From Myxococcota bacterium (GTDB lineage: Bacteria; Myxococcota_A; Bradymonadia; UBA7976; UBA1532): a stretch of DNA of 64,000 bases. Shown here piece after piece: positions 19,163 to 27,676 of this stretch. A program made the position numbers and the translations under genes. The notes under the pieces are model-generated. The model saw nothing but the letters and a program-made list of their open reading frames with translations. It made no database searches and was not told the DNA's origin. The number at the start of each line of letters is the position of its first letter. Position 1 is the first letter of the stretch. Where the stretch lies: the NCBI GenBank assembly GCA_963169045.1, contig CAUJDF010000029.1:1-64000 (forward strand), read 5' to 3'.

Positions 19163-21267
19163 TCGCTCACCACGATGGGACGGACGTCGCGGCCGGCGCG
19201 CATCCGCTCGATGGCCGCGTCGTCGGCGCGGCCGGGGCCGAGCACGAGCACCGCGGGGCCGGTGCGATCGGGCGTGACGGTCGCCCAGCGGCGCCGGGCG
19301 TCGGCGGCGGCGGCCCGGCGTGTCTCGGGCGGCGCCACGTAGTCGAAGGTCCAGTCCGCGAAGCCGGGCAGCGCGCGCAGCGTCTCGCCCGCCACGGCGC
19401 GCACGGCCGCGTAGTCGTCGTCGAGCAGCGCCGCCAGCAGTGGCGCGGCCCAGGCCTCGCCGGACGCGCGCCGCGCCGGCCCGTAGCGGAACGCCCAGGC
19501 CGCGATGGCACGCTGTGCCCCGTCGCCCTCGAGCAGCCAGCGCACGGCCGCCGAGACGGTCCGGTCGGCCTCGGAGAGGGCCGGCGGCGGCTGGCGATAC
19601 CATCGCTCGAGCCACTCCGCCGTCCAGGCGAGCGTGCGGTCGAGGTGGCACAGGTTGCACGCGTTCGGACGTCCGTGCCGGGTGCTCATCTCGGCCGTCG
19701 GACTGTCGACGCGGTGCGCGCGGATGGCGCCGAGCAGCCCGAACGTCGTGTGCGGCATGTGACAGTCGGCACAGGCGACCGCGGCGTGGCGCGCGTGATC
19801 CGCGGGGACGTCCGCGTGGCACTGCGTGCAGGCGCGGTCGCCGTCCATGCCCGGCGCGAGCAGGTCCGCGGGCGCGGCGGCGCCGTGCATGGCATGGCAC
19901 GAGCCGCAGGTCATGTCGCCCCGCGTCGCGCAGGCGCTGCGGGCGAGCCCATTGGCTTCGCGGCCGGTGCTGCGGACGGTGCCGTCGCCCCAGAAGCCGC
20001 CGAGGTCGTAGGCGGAGGGCGTCTGTCCCCGCCATCCCAGCGCGTCGGCGAGGCTCTGCCAGAGCCCCGGATTGTCGCCGAGGGCGAGCGGCAGGTGGCT
20101 CCCGCCCGCATGCGTCGACAGGGTGCCGGGCAGGCGCAGCCCGCCGATGTCAACGCTTCCGCGGCCGCCGGGCAGGACGCGGTCGAAGTACACGCCCTCC
20201 TCGTCGAAGCCGCGGACCACGGCGTCGACCGCGCTGCCGTCGGCGAGCGTGACGCGCGCCCGCGGGTCGCCGGCCGGGGGCACGAGGACGCGGCCGGCGC
20301 GGAAGGGATGCGGCGCCGGCAGCAGCAGCCGCCGCGTCGGGTCGAGCGTGTCGCCCGCCGTGAACGCGTCGCTCTCGCGGTTCAGCCGCGCGTAGTCCGT
20401 GCGCAGGAAGATGCCGTGGCACCGGCCGCACACCGCGCTCGCGCGCGTCGCGTCGAGGCGGCCGGGGTGGGCGGTCGTCGGGTCCTCGCCCGCGCCGAGG
20501 TGCAGCCCGTAGCGCCGGACCGGGTTGCGGTTCGCCGCGACGTGCGCCGCGCCCGGGCCGTGGCACGCCTCACAAGCGATGCCCAGCTCCGCCACGCCGG
20601 TCGCGGCGCGCCGGCCGTCGTCGCTGACGCCGCCGGCGCCGCCGACCGCGTGGCAGTAGACGCACCCGTCGTTCCAGGTGACGAACGGGGTGGTGCCGGC
20701 GGTGTCCGGCTGCAGGAAGCTGTCGGGCGTCGGCACCCAGCGCCCGTCGCGGATGTGCCAGGTGAAGGGGAGCGGCGCGTACCAGCCGTCGTCCTCGGCC
20801 AGCCAGTAGTTCTGCAGGTGGTGCGAGCCGGTGGTCATCACCGTCCGCAGCGTGCGGCGGACCTCGCCGCCCGGCCGGTCGAGCAGGTGCGCGAGGAACC
20901 GCCCGTCGGCGGTCGTCTCGAGGCGGAACGTCAGGCCGCGGTCGCTCAGCTCGCCGTCGAACCGGGCGCGCACCGTGTCCGGGGTCGCCGCCTGGGTCAT
21001 CGTGCGGTGGTAGCTCGCGTACCACGTCGCGTGCTCCTTCGGGTGACAGGCGCGGCACGCGTCCGAGCCCGCGTAGCCGGCGCGCGGCGAGGGGCCGGGC
21101 AGGTCGGGGTCGGGCGCCGGCGGCGCGGGGCGCAGGAGGTGGGCGGCGCCGGCGGCCGCCACGCCCGCGGCGAGCGCGGCGGCCAGACCGGCGCGTCCCG
21201 GCGCGAACACACGCACCGCCGCGGCCACGGCCATGCCGACGCCGGCGATCTCGAGAGCGGAGAGCAC
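19159..21267 (-). CDS. Octaheme c-type cytochrome with C-terminal HEAT-like region
   Basis: About 702 residues. Eight CxxCH heme-attachment motifs are visible in order: CRACH, CVYCH, CEACH, CGRCH, CGSCH, CTQCH, CADCH and CNLCH. Two N-terminal hydrophobic stretches probably act as anchor or signal. After the last heme the chain has HEAT-like helices (AAPLLAALLDDDYAAVRAVA). Similar multiheme-plus-HEAT cytochromes occur in Myxococcota and Planctomycetota; substrate unknown. Start is uncertain: I used the GTG at 21267, as the first to include both hydrophobic segments, but no good ribosome site is seen; an ATG at 21234 is an alternative. Overlaps the small membrane protein by ATGA. Confidence 0.9.
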   Translation of the reverse strand: MLSALEIAGVGMAVAAAVRVFAPGRAGLAAALAAGVAAAGAAHLLRPAPPAPDPDLPGPSPRAGYAGSDACRACHPKEHATWYASYHRTMTQAATPDTVRARFDGELSDRGLTFRLETTADGRFLAHLLDRPGGEVRRTLRTVMTTGSHHLQNYWLAEDDGWYAPLPFTWHIRDGRWVPTPDSFLQPDTAGTTPFVTWNDGCVYCHAVGGAGGVSDDGRRAATGVAELGIACEACHGPGAAHVAANRNPVRRYGLHLGAGEDPTTAHPGRLDATRASAVCGRCHGIFLRTDYARLNRESDAFTAGDTLDPTRRLLLPAPHPFRAGRVLVPPAGDPRARVTLADGSAVDAVVRGFDEEGVYFDRVLPGGRGSVDIGGLRLPGTLSTHAGGSHLPLALGDNPGLWQSLADALGWRGQTPSAYDLGGFWGDGTVRSTGREANGLARSACATRGDMTCGSCHAMHGAAAPADLLAPGMDGDRACTQCHADVPADHARHAAVACADCHMPHTTFGLLGAIRAHRVDSPTAEMSTRHGRPNACNLCHLDRTLAWTAEWLERWYRQPPPALSEADRTVSAAVRWLLEGDGAQRAIAAWAFRYGPARRASGEAWAAPLLAALLDDDYAAVRAVAGETLRALPGFADWTFDYVAPPETRRAAAADARRRWATVTPDRTGPAVLVLGPGRADDAAIERMRAGRDVRPIVVSE

Positions 21268-21504
21268 GGCCGCAGGATAGGGACGCAGCGGCCGGCGCGC
21301 GAACTCGCGGCCAGGCCAGGCGCGCTCGCGGCGCGTCCGGCCATCGTCGTGCCACGCGCGACAGGCGTCGTGCAGCACGCCCCGGGCGTCGCGCGCCTGC
21401 CTCGCGCCGGTGCCGTGGGCGAGCCCGGCGTCGCTCATCGCCGCGCCATCGGGGGGGCGACCGCGGCGGGGGCGCGGGCCCGGAAGATGCAACACCCTCG
21501 TGAC

Positions 21505-23034
21505 ATGGAACCCGCCCGCCTGTCGGCGCTCGACGCCGCCTTCCTCGCGCTCGACCAGCCCACGGCGCCGTTCGTCGTCGGCGCGCTCCTGACGTTCGAG
21601 CGCGTGCCCCTTCGCCTGCCCGACGGGGCGCTCGACCTCGCCGCATTCAGCGCGTGGCTCGAGGCGGAGCTCGATCGCGAGCCGCGTTACCGGCAGCGGA
21701 TCGGGCGCGTTCCCGTACTGCGGCATCCGGTCTGGGTCGACGACGCGGCCTTCGACCTGGCGCGCCACCTGCGCGTCGTGCGGGCGCCGCCGCCCGGGGA
21801 CCGCGACGCGCTCTTCGCCCTCGCCGGCGACCTGCTGGGGCGCGACCTCGACCTCGCGCACCCCCCCTGGGAGTTGTGGCTCGTCGACGGCCTCGCCGGC
21901 GGGGCGTTCGCCATCGTGGCGAAGGTCCACCACGCCCTGGTCGACGGCGTGGCCGGGGTGCGGCTGGTCGAGGCGCTGCTCTCGCCGTCGCCGGGACGGG
22001 CGATGCCGGCGCGCACGGGCTGGACGGCGTCGCCGCCGCCGTCGGGCGTCCGGCTGCTGGCCGCCGAGGTGGCGCACCGGGCGCGGACGCTGCGCGGTCT
22101 CGCCACGCCCGGCGACGTCCGCGACGCCGCGATGGTGGCCGCCGGCCTCGGCTCGCTGCTCGTCCGCGGCCTCACGCCGGCACCCGATGTCGGCCTCAAT
22201 CCGTGGCCCCCGCACCGGAACCGCCGCTTCGCCGGCCTCGTGCAGCCGCTCGCCCGGGTGCGCGCCGCCGGCGAGCGCCGCGGCGCGACCGTGAACGACG
22301 TGGTGCTCACGCTGGCCAGCGGCGGCCTGCGCCGCCTGCTCGAAGGCCGCGGCGTCGACACCGGGGCCCTGCGCGGCTTCCGGGCGATGGTGCCGGTCAA
22401 CGCCCGCGCGCGGGGCGACGCGGCCACGTCCGGCAACCGCGTCGTGCTGCTGCTCGTCCCGCTACCGGTCGACGAACCCGATCCGGTGCGGCGCCTCGAG
22501 CGCGTGCGCGCGGCGACCGGGCGCATGAAGCACGGCTCCCGCGACGTCGACGCCGGCGGCCTGCTCCTGCGCGCCGGCGACGCCACGTCGCCGCATCTCG
22601 TCAGCCGCGTCGTGGGCCTCACCCTGCGCCGACGCGCCTTCAACGTGGTGGTCACCAACATCCCCGGCCCGGCCCGCCCGCTCTACCTGCTCGACGCGTG
22701 CCTCATCGCCTTCCACCCCGTGATCAACCTGTGGCCCGGTCAGTCGATCGGCTTCGCGCTGTTCAGCTACGACGACCACCTCTACTGGGGCCTGAACGCC
22801 GACGCCGAGGGGATGCCCGATCTCGACACCGTCGTCGCCGGCATCGAGGCCGACTTCGCCGTCCTTCGAGGACGCGGGCTGGCGACGCGCCGGGCGGGCG
22901 CCGAGGCGACGAACGCGGGGGCGCCTCCTCGCGCGCCTGCCCTCAGGGCGGCGACAGCTCGACCCAGAAGAGGCCGCGCAGGTCGCCCTCGCGGAAGCCG
23001 CGGGCGGCGTCGTTCGGATAGCGCGCGGCGATGA
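21505..23034 (+). CDS. WS/DGAT-type wax ester synthase / diacylglycerol acyltransferase
   Basis: A 509-residue acyltransferase that joins acyl-CoA to a long-chain alcohol or diacylglycerol for storage lipid. The catalytic HHxxxDG motif is HHALVDG (His142-His143, Asp147), preceded by the family's PPWELWLVDGL. The C-terminal domain has TVNDVVLTLASGGLR, VVVTNIPGPARPLYL and QSIGFALFSYDDHLY. The N-terminus MEPARLSALDAAFLALDQ matches family starts; an ATG six codons upstream (21487) is the alternative. The last ~50 residues are Arg/Ala-rich and overlap the 3' end of the convergent heme lipoprotein by 92 bases. Wax ester or triacylglycerol storage is inference. Confidence 0.92.
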   Translation: MEPARLSALDAAFLALDQPTAPFVVGALLTFERVPLRLPDGALDLAAFSAWLEAELDREPRYRQRIGRVPVLRHPVWVDDAAFDLARHLRVVRAPPPGDRDALFALAGDLLGRDLDLAHPPWELWLVDGLAGGAFAIVAKVHHALVDGVAGVRLVEALLSPSPGRAMPARTGWTASPPPSGVRLLAAEVAHRARTLRGLATPGDVRDAAMVAAGLGSLLVRGLTPAPDVGLNPWPPHRNRRFAGLVQPLARVRAAGERRGATVNDVVLTLASGGLRRLLEGRGVDTGALRGFRAMVPVNARARGDAATSGNRVVLLLVPLPVDEPDPVRRLERVRAATGRMKHGSRDVDAGGLLLRAGDATSPHLVSRVVGLTLRRRAFNVVVTNIPGPARPLYLLDACLIAFHPVINLWPGQSIGFALFSYDDHLYWGLNADAEGMPDLDTVVAGIEADFAVLRGRGLATRRAGAEATNAGAPPRAPALRAATARPRRGRAGRPRGSRGRRRSDSARR

Positions 23035-23488
23035 GGGTGGCGACCTCGGGGGCGATGGACTCGCCGTGGCAGGTGAGGCACGGCTTCTCGACCCAGATGG
23101 GCTCGACATAACCCAGGCCGCGGTCGCCGAGGCGGACGGCGCGGTGCGGCGGGGCCTGGTCGCGGGGCTCGGTGCGGTAGGCCTCGAGGAGGGGCGTGGC
23201 CCAGGGGCGCGGCGCGTTCGCGGGGTTGCGCAGGCGGTGGCTGGTACGTCCCAGCGCGACGCCCGGCCGCGCGGCGGCGGCGGCGATCGAGGGCGCCTGC
23301 GCGGCGCACACCTCGACGGCGGCCACCGGACCGCCGCCCGCGAGCGCCGATTGCAGCGCCTGCCGGAGGCCCTGCCGGAGCGGGGTCAGGGCGTCGCGCG
23401 CCTGCTGGATCTCGGCTTCGGACGGGGCGGGCGGCGTCGACCTGCACGCGGCGAGCAGCAGGACCGCGAGGACGAATCGGGTCTTCAT
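22943..23488 (-). CDS. DUF3365-like single-heme lipoprotein
   Basis: A 181-residue exported protein. The lipobox is LLAAC (Cys15). The body LRQGLRQALQSALAGGGPVAAVEVCA and the later VGLGRTSHRLRNPANAP-like stretch are typical of the DUF3365/Tll0287-like heme family. One c-heme site, CLTCH (138-142), is followed by the family's end pattern LIAARYPNDAARGFREGDLRG. Proteins of this type bind a c heme and are proposed redox or gas sensors. Convergent with the acyltransferase, and within 4 kb of the octaheme cytochrome. Confidence 0.88.
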   Translation of the reverse strand: MKTRFVLAVLLLAACRSTPPAPSEAEIQQARDALTPLRQGLRQALQSALAGGGPVAAVEVCAAQAPSIAAAAARPGVALGRTSHRLRNPANAPRPWATPLLEAYRTEPRDQAPPHRAVRLGDRGLGYVEPIWVEKPCLTCHGESIAPEVATLIAARYPNDAARGFREGDLRGLFWVELSPP

Positions 23489-23583
23489 GGGGGCGAGTGT
23501 AGCGCCGCTCCTCGCGTCCCGGCGCCGGCGAGGGCATTGAGCGGCGCGGCCGCTCGTGCGTATCGTCGGGGCGCGGAGATTCC

Positions 23584-25128
23584 ATGGAAGGTCGCAGAGG
23601 GATCGTGCTCTGGGTGTTGCTCGTCGGCTGCGGCGCCGACGAGCCGGCGCAGAAGCTCGCGGTCGACCGGCAGGATGCCGCGCCGGCGAATGCCGACGGG
23701 GCGGGCGGCCCCGCGGACGGCGCGCCCGGCGACGCGCGGGCGGCCGGAGACGCGGCCGCCGCCGATGGCGCGGCGCCCGCCGACGCCGCGCCTCCCGCCG
23801 ACGCCGCGCCTCCCACCGACGCCGCGCCTCCCGCCGACGGGGCGACGGCCGACGCGCGCGCGGCGCCCGACGCCGCCGTCCCCGGCTGCGAGACGCCCGT
23901 CAACGCCCCGCCCATCGACACACCGCCGGGCGTGTGGGCGTGGGTGCCGGTCGATGGCATGCGCTGCGCCGATGGCACCCCCACCGGCATCGGCGTCAAC
24001 CGGGCGCCCGGCGGCGGTCGCCGTCTGTTCCTGCATCTGATCGGCGGCGGCGCCTGTTGGGACGAGGCGAGCTGCTACGAGGACGATCGCGCCGCGTTCA
24101 TCGAGGCCGGCTTCGGCGCCGAGGAGTTCGCGCAGCTCGGCCTCGGCGGCTTCTGGTTCTTCGACCGGGCCCACCCCGGCAACCCGTTCGCGGACCACCA
24201 CCAGGTCTTCGTGCCGTACTGCACCGGCGACCTGCACGCGGGCGACCGCGAGGCGCGCTACGGCGGGCGGGTGACGCGGCACGTGGGCGCCCGCAACTAC
24301 GAGGCGCTCATGGCGCGGCTGGCGGCCACCTTCCCCGAAGTGGAGCGGGTGGTCGTCTCCGGCGGCAGCGCCGGCGGCTACGGGGCGCTGTTCAGCGCGG
24401 CGCGGACGCGGGCGGCCTTCCCGTGCGCGCGCGTCGACATCGTCGACGACTCCGGCCCGCCGCTGCCGTCCCCGCACCTGCCTCCGGCGCTGCAGGCGAC
24501 GTGGAGCGACGCGTGGGGCCTTGCCGGGACGCTGCCGCCGGGCTGTCCCGAGTGCGTGCGCGACTGGTCGCGGCTGGTACCGGAGCACCTGGCGGCGCAG
24601 CCGTCCGCGCGGGTGGCGCTGCTGACGACGATGCGTGACGGGGTGATCGCGAGCTACATGGGGCTGACCGGCGGCGCGTTCGAGCGCGGCATCGAGGCGC
24701 TGGTCGGGGCCGTGGCGGCGCCGCGCTTCGGCGCCTTCCTCGTCGAGGGCGACCAGCACGTGCTCATGGCGGCGCCCGCGATCGCCGGCGGGCAGGACGT
24801 CCCCGGGTGGCTGCGCGCGATGCAGGCCGACGACCCGGCGTGGGGCACCGTCGGCCCGGATCCGGTGCCTGAGTGCCACACCTTCGCCGACTGCGGCGCG
24901 TGCGCGCTGTGCGCCGCCCGGGGCCCGTGCGCCGCGCAACACCGCGCCTGCGACCGCCTGGACGGGTGCGTCGACGCGGTGGTGTGCGCGCTGCGCTGCG
25001 CCGCCGACGACGTCGCCTGCGTGCTCGCGTGCGGCGCCGTGTTCCCCGGGGTTGGTGAGCAGGCCCTCGCCCTCTACACGTGCGCCCGCTGCGAGCAGTG
25101 CCCGGACGACTGCGGCCGCTGTCCCTGA
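23584..25128 (+). CDS. Pectinacetylesterase-family lipoprotein
   Basis: A 514-residue exported alpha/beta hydrolase. Lipobox LLVGC (Cys16) is followed by an Asp-Ala-Pro-Pro linker to residue ~100. The catalytic domain has the family signature LHLIGGGACWDEASCY, the nucleophile elbow VVSGGSAGGYGALF (Ser262) and a likely catalytic His in EGDQHVLM. A C-terminal Cys-rich tail (CGACALCAARGPC..CARCEQCPDDCGRCP) is unusual for the family and may be a small disulfide domain. Ester substrate unknown; plant pectin is not implied. Start supported by the lipobox. Confidence 0.9.
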   Translation: MEGRRGIVLWVLLVGCGADEPAQKLAVDRQDAAPANADGAGGPADGAPGDARAAGDAAAADGAAPADAAPPADAAPPTDAAPPADGATADARAAPDAAVPGCETPVNAPPIDTPPGVWAWVPVDGMRCADGTPTGIGVNRAPGGGRRLFLHLIGGGACWDEASCYEDDRAAFIEAGFGAEEFAQLGLGGFWFFDRAHPGNPFADHHQVFVPYCTGDLHAGDREARYGGRVTRHVGARNYEALMARLAATFPEVERVVVSGGSAGGYGALFSAARTRAAFPCARVDIVDDSGPPLPSPHLPPALQATWSDAWGLAGTLPPGCPECVRDWSRLVPEHLAAQPSARVALLTTMRDGVIASYMGLTGGAFERGIEALVGAVAAPRFGAFLVEGDQHVLMAAPAIAGGQDVPGWLRAMQADDPAWGTVGPDPVPECHTFADCGACALCAARGPCAAQHRACDRLDGCVDAVVCALRCAADDVACVLACGAVFPGVGEQALALYTCARCEQCPDDCGRCP

Positions 25129-25134
25129 GAGGGT

Positions 25135-25298
25135 GTTCCCATGAAAGTGCCTGCTGCGCGAACCGCTGACCGGCTGCGCCCGCGTCGCCTCGGTCGGCCG
25201 GCCCTCGACGTGCCTTGGGCACGCCTGCGGCCGTCCTCGGCCGGCGCCACGGGCTCGCTCGGCCATCCGTCCGCTCGCGGCGACATTTTCATGGGAAC
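25135..25298. repeat. 164-bp imperfect palindromic element
   Basis: The ends are inverted repeats: GTTCCCATGAAA at 25135-25146 and its exact complement at 25287-25298, with further matches inward. The midpoint of the two ends (25216) coincides with a perfect small hairpin, CGTGCC-TTG-GGCACG (25209-25223), so the whole unit is one long imperfect dyad. It begins six bases after the pectinacetylesterase stop. It may be a MITE-like or REP-like repeat or a structured 3' region. Short frames across it look non-coding. Confidence 0.6.
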
Positions 25299-25574
25299 AA
25301 GCGCCGGCGTGAGCGCGCGCTGCGCGGCGTGGTCGCCCGAGAGAGCGCGGTCGACGTCTTCTCGGGAGAGGGCGCCGGAGGCGGAGGGCGGTGCCGGCAC
25401 GCCGGACGGACTCCCAGGGCTTCGTGGTCGGACGAGGATAGGCCGCCCCACCCGCCGGCTGCGTTTTCGACAGATTCGCCGAGGTCCTCGCGAAGGGGAG
25501 GTCAGACGACACACTGCGGAGGACCCCATGCGATCCCTGCCGCCCACGCCCCGAACGGAGGGCGACCCGCGGTC

Positions 25575-26163
25575 TTCCCCGGCAAGAAGTGGCAGACCGG
25601 CAAACCCGCGAAGGCAGGTCTGTCGAAGGCCGGCCTGGCGCGGATGAACGCCGTCGCCGAGGACCTCGGATCGACCTGCATGCTCGTCATCCACGACGGC
25701 CGTGTGGTCAGCGAGTGGTACGCCCCCAGCGATGAACCCGAGGTGTGTCGACCTCCTGTCACGACATCGCCCGCTTCGGCTGGCTGATGCTCAACCAAGG
25801 CAGCTGGGACGGACAGCAGGTCGTGCCGCAGGCCGATGTGGGCGAGGCGACGGCGCCGAGCACCGACCTGAACGACGCCTACGGATACATGTTCCGGTTG
25901 AACCGCGAGGGCCACGTGGTCGAGCCGACGTTCCCCTTCCGCAGCGAGTACGACGGCCGCCTCGTCCCCGCGTCCTCCGAGTCGGTCTCGCCGCGCTCGG
26001 CGCGTTCGGGCAGCTCGTGATCGTCGATCCGGCCGACGGCTACGTCATCGTGCGCCTGCAGGACCTGCTCGACCTGAACGAGGCCCTGGCCACCGATCCC
26101 GACCCGCTCGGCGTGACCAGGCTCGACCTCGTGATGACCGCCTTCGAGCAGGCGAAGCTTTGA
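25575..26163 (+). pseudogene. Decayed beta-lactamase-family serine hydrolase
   Basis: Three pieces in three frames read as one broken gene. An N-terminal piece (GLSKAGLARMNAVAEDLGST, MLVIHDGRVVSEWY) is followed at about 25740 by a piece in another frame (STSCHDIARFGWLMLNQGSW, GYMFRLNREGHVV). After about 26000 there is a third frame (GQLVIVDPADGYVIVRLQDL) ending at 26163. The pattern is typical of beta-lactamase/transpeptidase-like hydrolases, but the SxxK and YxN region that should lie between pieces 1 and 2 (~100+ residues) is deleted. Not functional as it stands. Confidence 0.75.
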
Positions 26164-26243
26164 TCATGCCCGGAGGGAGGGCGCTTCGTCGCGACGCAAC
26201 TCGCGCGCGAGCGCCGGCGCGCCCCGTCGCCGCGGCGGTGCTG

Positions 26244-26861
26244 TCAGGCGCGGCGGATGCCGTCGAAGAGCGTCCTGTACTCGATCTGGTAGTCGTTGCT
26301 CACGAACATGTGGGCGCCCTGCGGAGGCCGGACGACGGCCAGCCGGCCGGTGAGCAGGACGAAGTAGCCGCGGTCCTGCAGTCGCGACCGCATGATGTCG
26401 GTGCCCGCGGTCATGGTGGGCGTGTAGAGGGCCCTCACCTTGCGCATGTGGTTGACCTGCGCGAAGAACCCGATCGGCTGCCGGACGGGCTGCATGGCCG
26501 CGCGGCCGAGCCCGCCCAGGCTGAGCGCGCCGTACGACCCGAAGAGCGCAGTGACGACGCCCAGCCCCTTCGCGCCGATCGCCGCCACCCCCTGACGGTT
26601 GCGTGCCGCCAGCTCGAGCGCCTCGAGCATGGTGTCGCGCGACTTCGCAATCAGAAGGACGCCTGCGATGTGGTGGCGATCGAGGTCAAGCTGGACGCCC
26701 ACGGAATCGGCGTCCTTGGCGAAGGAACCGCGGTCGTTGGCGAAGTGCCCTCAGCCCGCGATGGAGGCGTTGGCGCCCATCCCCATGAAGTGCATGACGC
26801 CGCCGTCCTCGGCGACGACGCGGGTTTCTTCGAGCGAGAGATTGGTCCAGCCGACGAACAT
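26244..26861 (-). pseudogene. Conserved-looking hypothetical gene interrupted by an in-frame TGA
   Basis: From the ATG at 26861 the frame encodes MFVGWTNLSLEETRVVAEDG, reaches ANASIAG and meets TGA at 26751-26753. It then continues in the same frame as GHFANDRGSFAKDADSVGVQ for 168 more codons to DYQIEYRTLFDGIRRA. Both sides read as normal protein, so a single base change (for example TGG to TGA) is the simplest explanation; full length would be 205 residues. A sigma-70-like promoter precedes it. Downstream reinitiation at GTG 26702 is possible. Family not recognised; no signal peptide or catalytic motif. Confidence 0.7.
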
Positions 26862-26911
26862 GACGCCCCCCCGATTGCTGTCGTCTTCCCGGTGTCCAGG
26901 TCGACCGGCTG

Positions 26912-26940
26912 AAAGTAGAGACACCCCCCGATTGAGTCAA
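26912..26940 (-). promoter_or_regulatory. Candidate sigma-70-like promoter with overlapping palindrome
   Basis: On the minus strand TTGACT, a 17-base spacer and TACTTT lie about 50 bases upstream of the ATG at 26861. The -35 matches five of six consensus bases; the -10 is weak (three of six). A 13-bp perfect palindrome GATTGAGTCAATC (26930-26942) covers the -35, the position expected of a repressor operator. A CCCCCCGATTG string occurs twice nearby (26867 and 26924). Confidence 0.45.
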
Positions 26941-26992
26941 TCGGAACTCGTCCAGCCGTAGGTCATTCGACCGATGGCGCCGCCGGAGGGGC

Positions 26993-27676
26993 CTATACGC
27001 CCTCGTCGAAGCGGTAGCCCACGCCGTGGACGGTGCGGATGATCTCCGGGTGGCGCGGATCGCGCTCGATGCGCCGCCGCAGCTTCGACACGTGCTGGTC
27101 GAGCGTGCGGCTGTTCGGCAGGTGGTCGTAGCCCCAGCACTCGCGGAAGAAGGCGTCGCGGTCCACGACGCGCCCGCGCTCCCGATGCAGCAGCTCGAGG
27201 ATGCGGACGTCGCGCAGGCTCAGGTCGATGACCTCGTCGCCGCGGCGCGCCCGCAGCTCCGCCGGCGCGATCTCGAGGTCGATCATGCGAAAGGTGCGCG
27301 GCGCCGCCGGCGCCTTCAGGCAGCGCCGTGTCACCGCGCGGATGCGCGCGATGACCTCCTTCACCCCGAAGGGCTTCTGGATGTAATCGTCGCCGCCGAG
27401 CTCGAGGCCCAGCACGCGATCGATCTCTTCGGAGCGCGCGCTGAGGAAGAGGATCGGCACGTCCGCGTTCGCCCGCCGGATCTCCCGACACACGTCGTAC
27501 CCGTTGACTCGAGGCATCATGATGTCGAGCAGCACGATGTCGGGCGTCTCGGCCCGGAACACATCGAGCGCCGCGCGTCCGTCCGGCGCGACCACCGGGC
27601 GGTAGCCCTCGGCCTCGAGGATCTCGGCGAGGCCGCGCGCGATGTTCGGGTCGTCCTCGGCGATGAGCACCTTCAT
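26993..27676 (-). CDS. OmpR/PhoB-family response regulator
   Basis: A 227-residue DNA-binding regulator. The receiver domain has the acidic pair EDD (7-9), phosphoacceptor Asp51 (IVLLDIMMPR) and Lys101 (YIQKPFG). The winged-helix C-terminal domain has VIDLSLRDVRILELLHRERG and the recognition region SRTLDQHVSKLRRRI, ending TVHGVGYRFDEGV. All key residues are present. Its start overlaps the kinase stop by ATGA, so it is the kinase's partner. It is the third gene of a VWA protein-kinase-regulator operon. Confidence 0.97.
   Translation of the reverse strand: MKVLIAEDDPNIARGLAEILEAEGYRPVVAPDGRAALDVFRAETPDIVLLDIMMPRVNGYDVCREIRRANADVPILFLSARSEEIDRVLGLELGGDDYIQKPFGVKEVIARIRAVTRRCLKAPAAPRTFRMIDLEIAPAELRARRGDEVIDLSLRDVRILELLHRERGRVVDRDAFFRECWGYDHLPNSRTLDQHVSKLRRRIERDPRHPEIIRTVHGVGYRFDEGV

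Noticed and set aside
22885-23034. Separate gene for the Arg-rich tail of the acyltransferase
   Set aside because: It is only the in-frame continuation into the convergent gene's 3' end; no start or ribosome site.
26751-26753. TGA as selenocysteine
   Set aside because: No obvious SECIS-like hairpin seen immediately downstream and no selenoprotein family recognised; a Trp codon mutation is simpler. Kept as a finding, not as a selenoprotein call.
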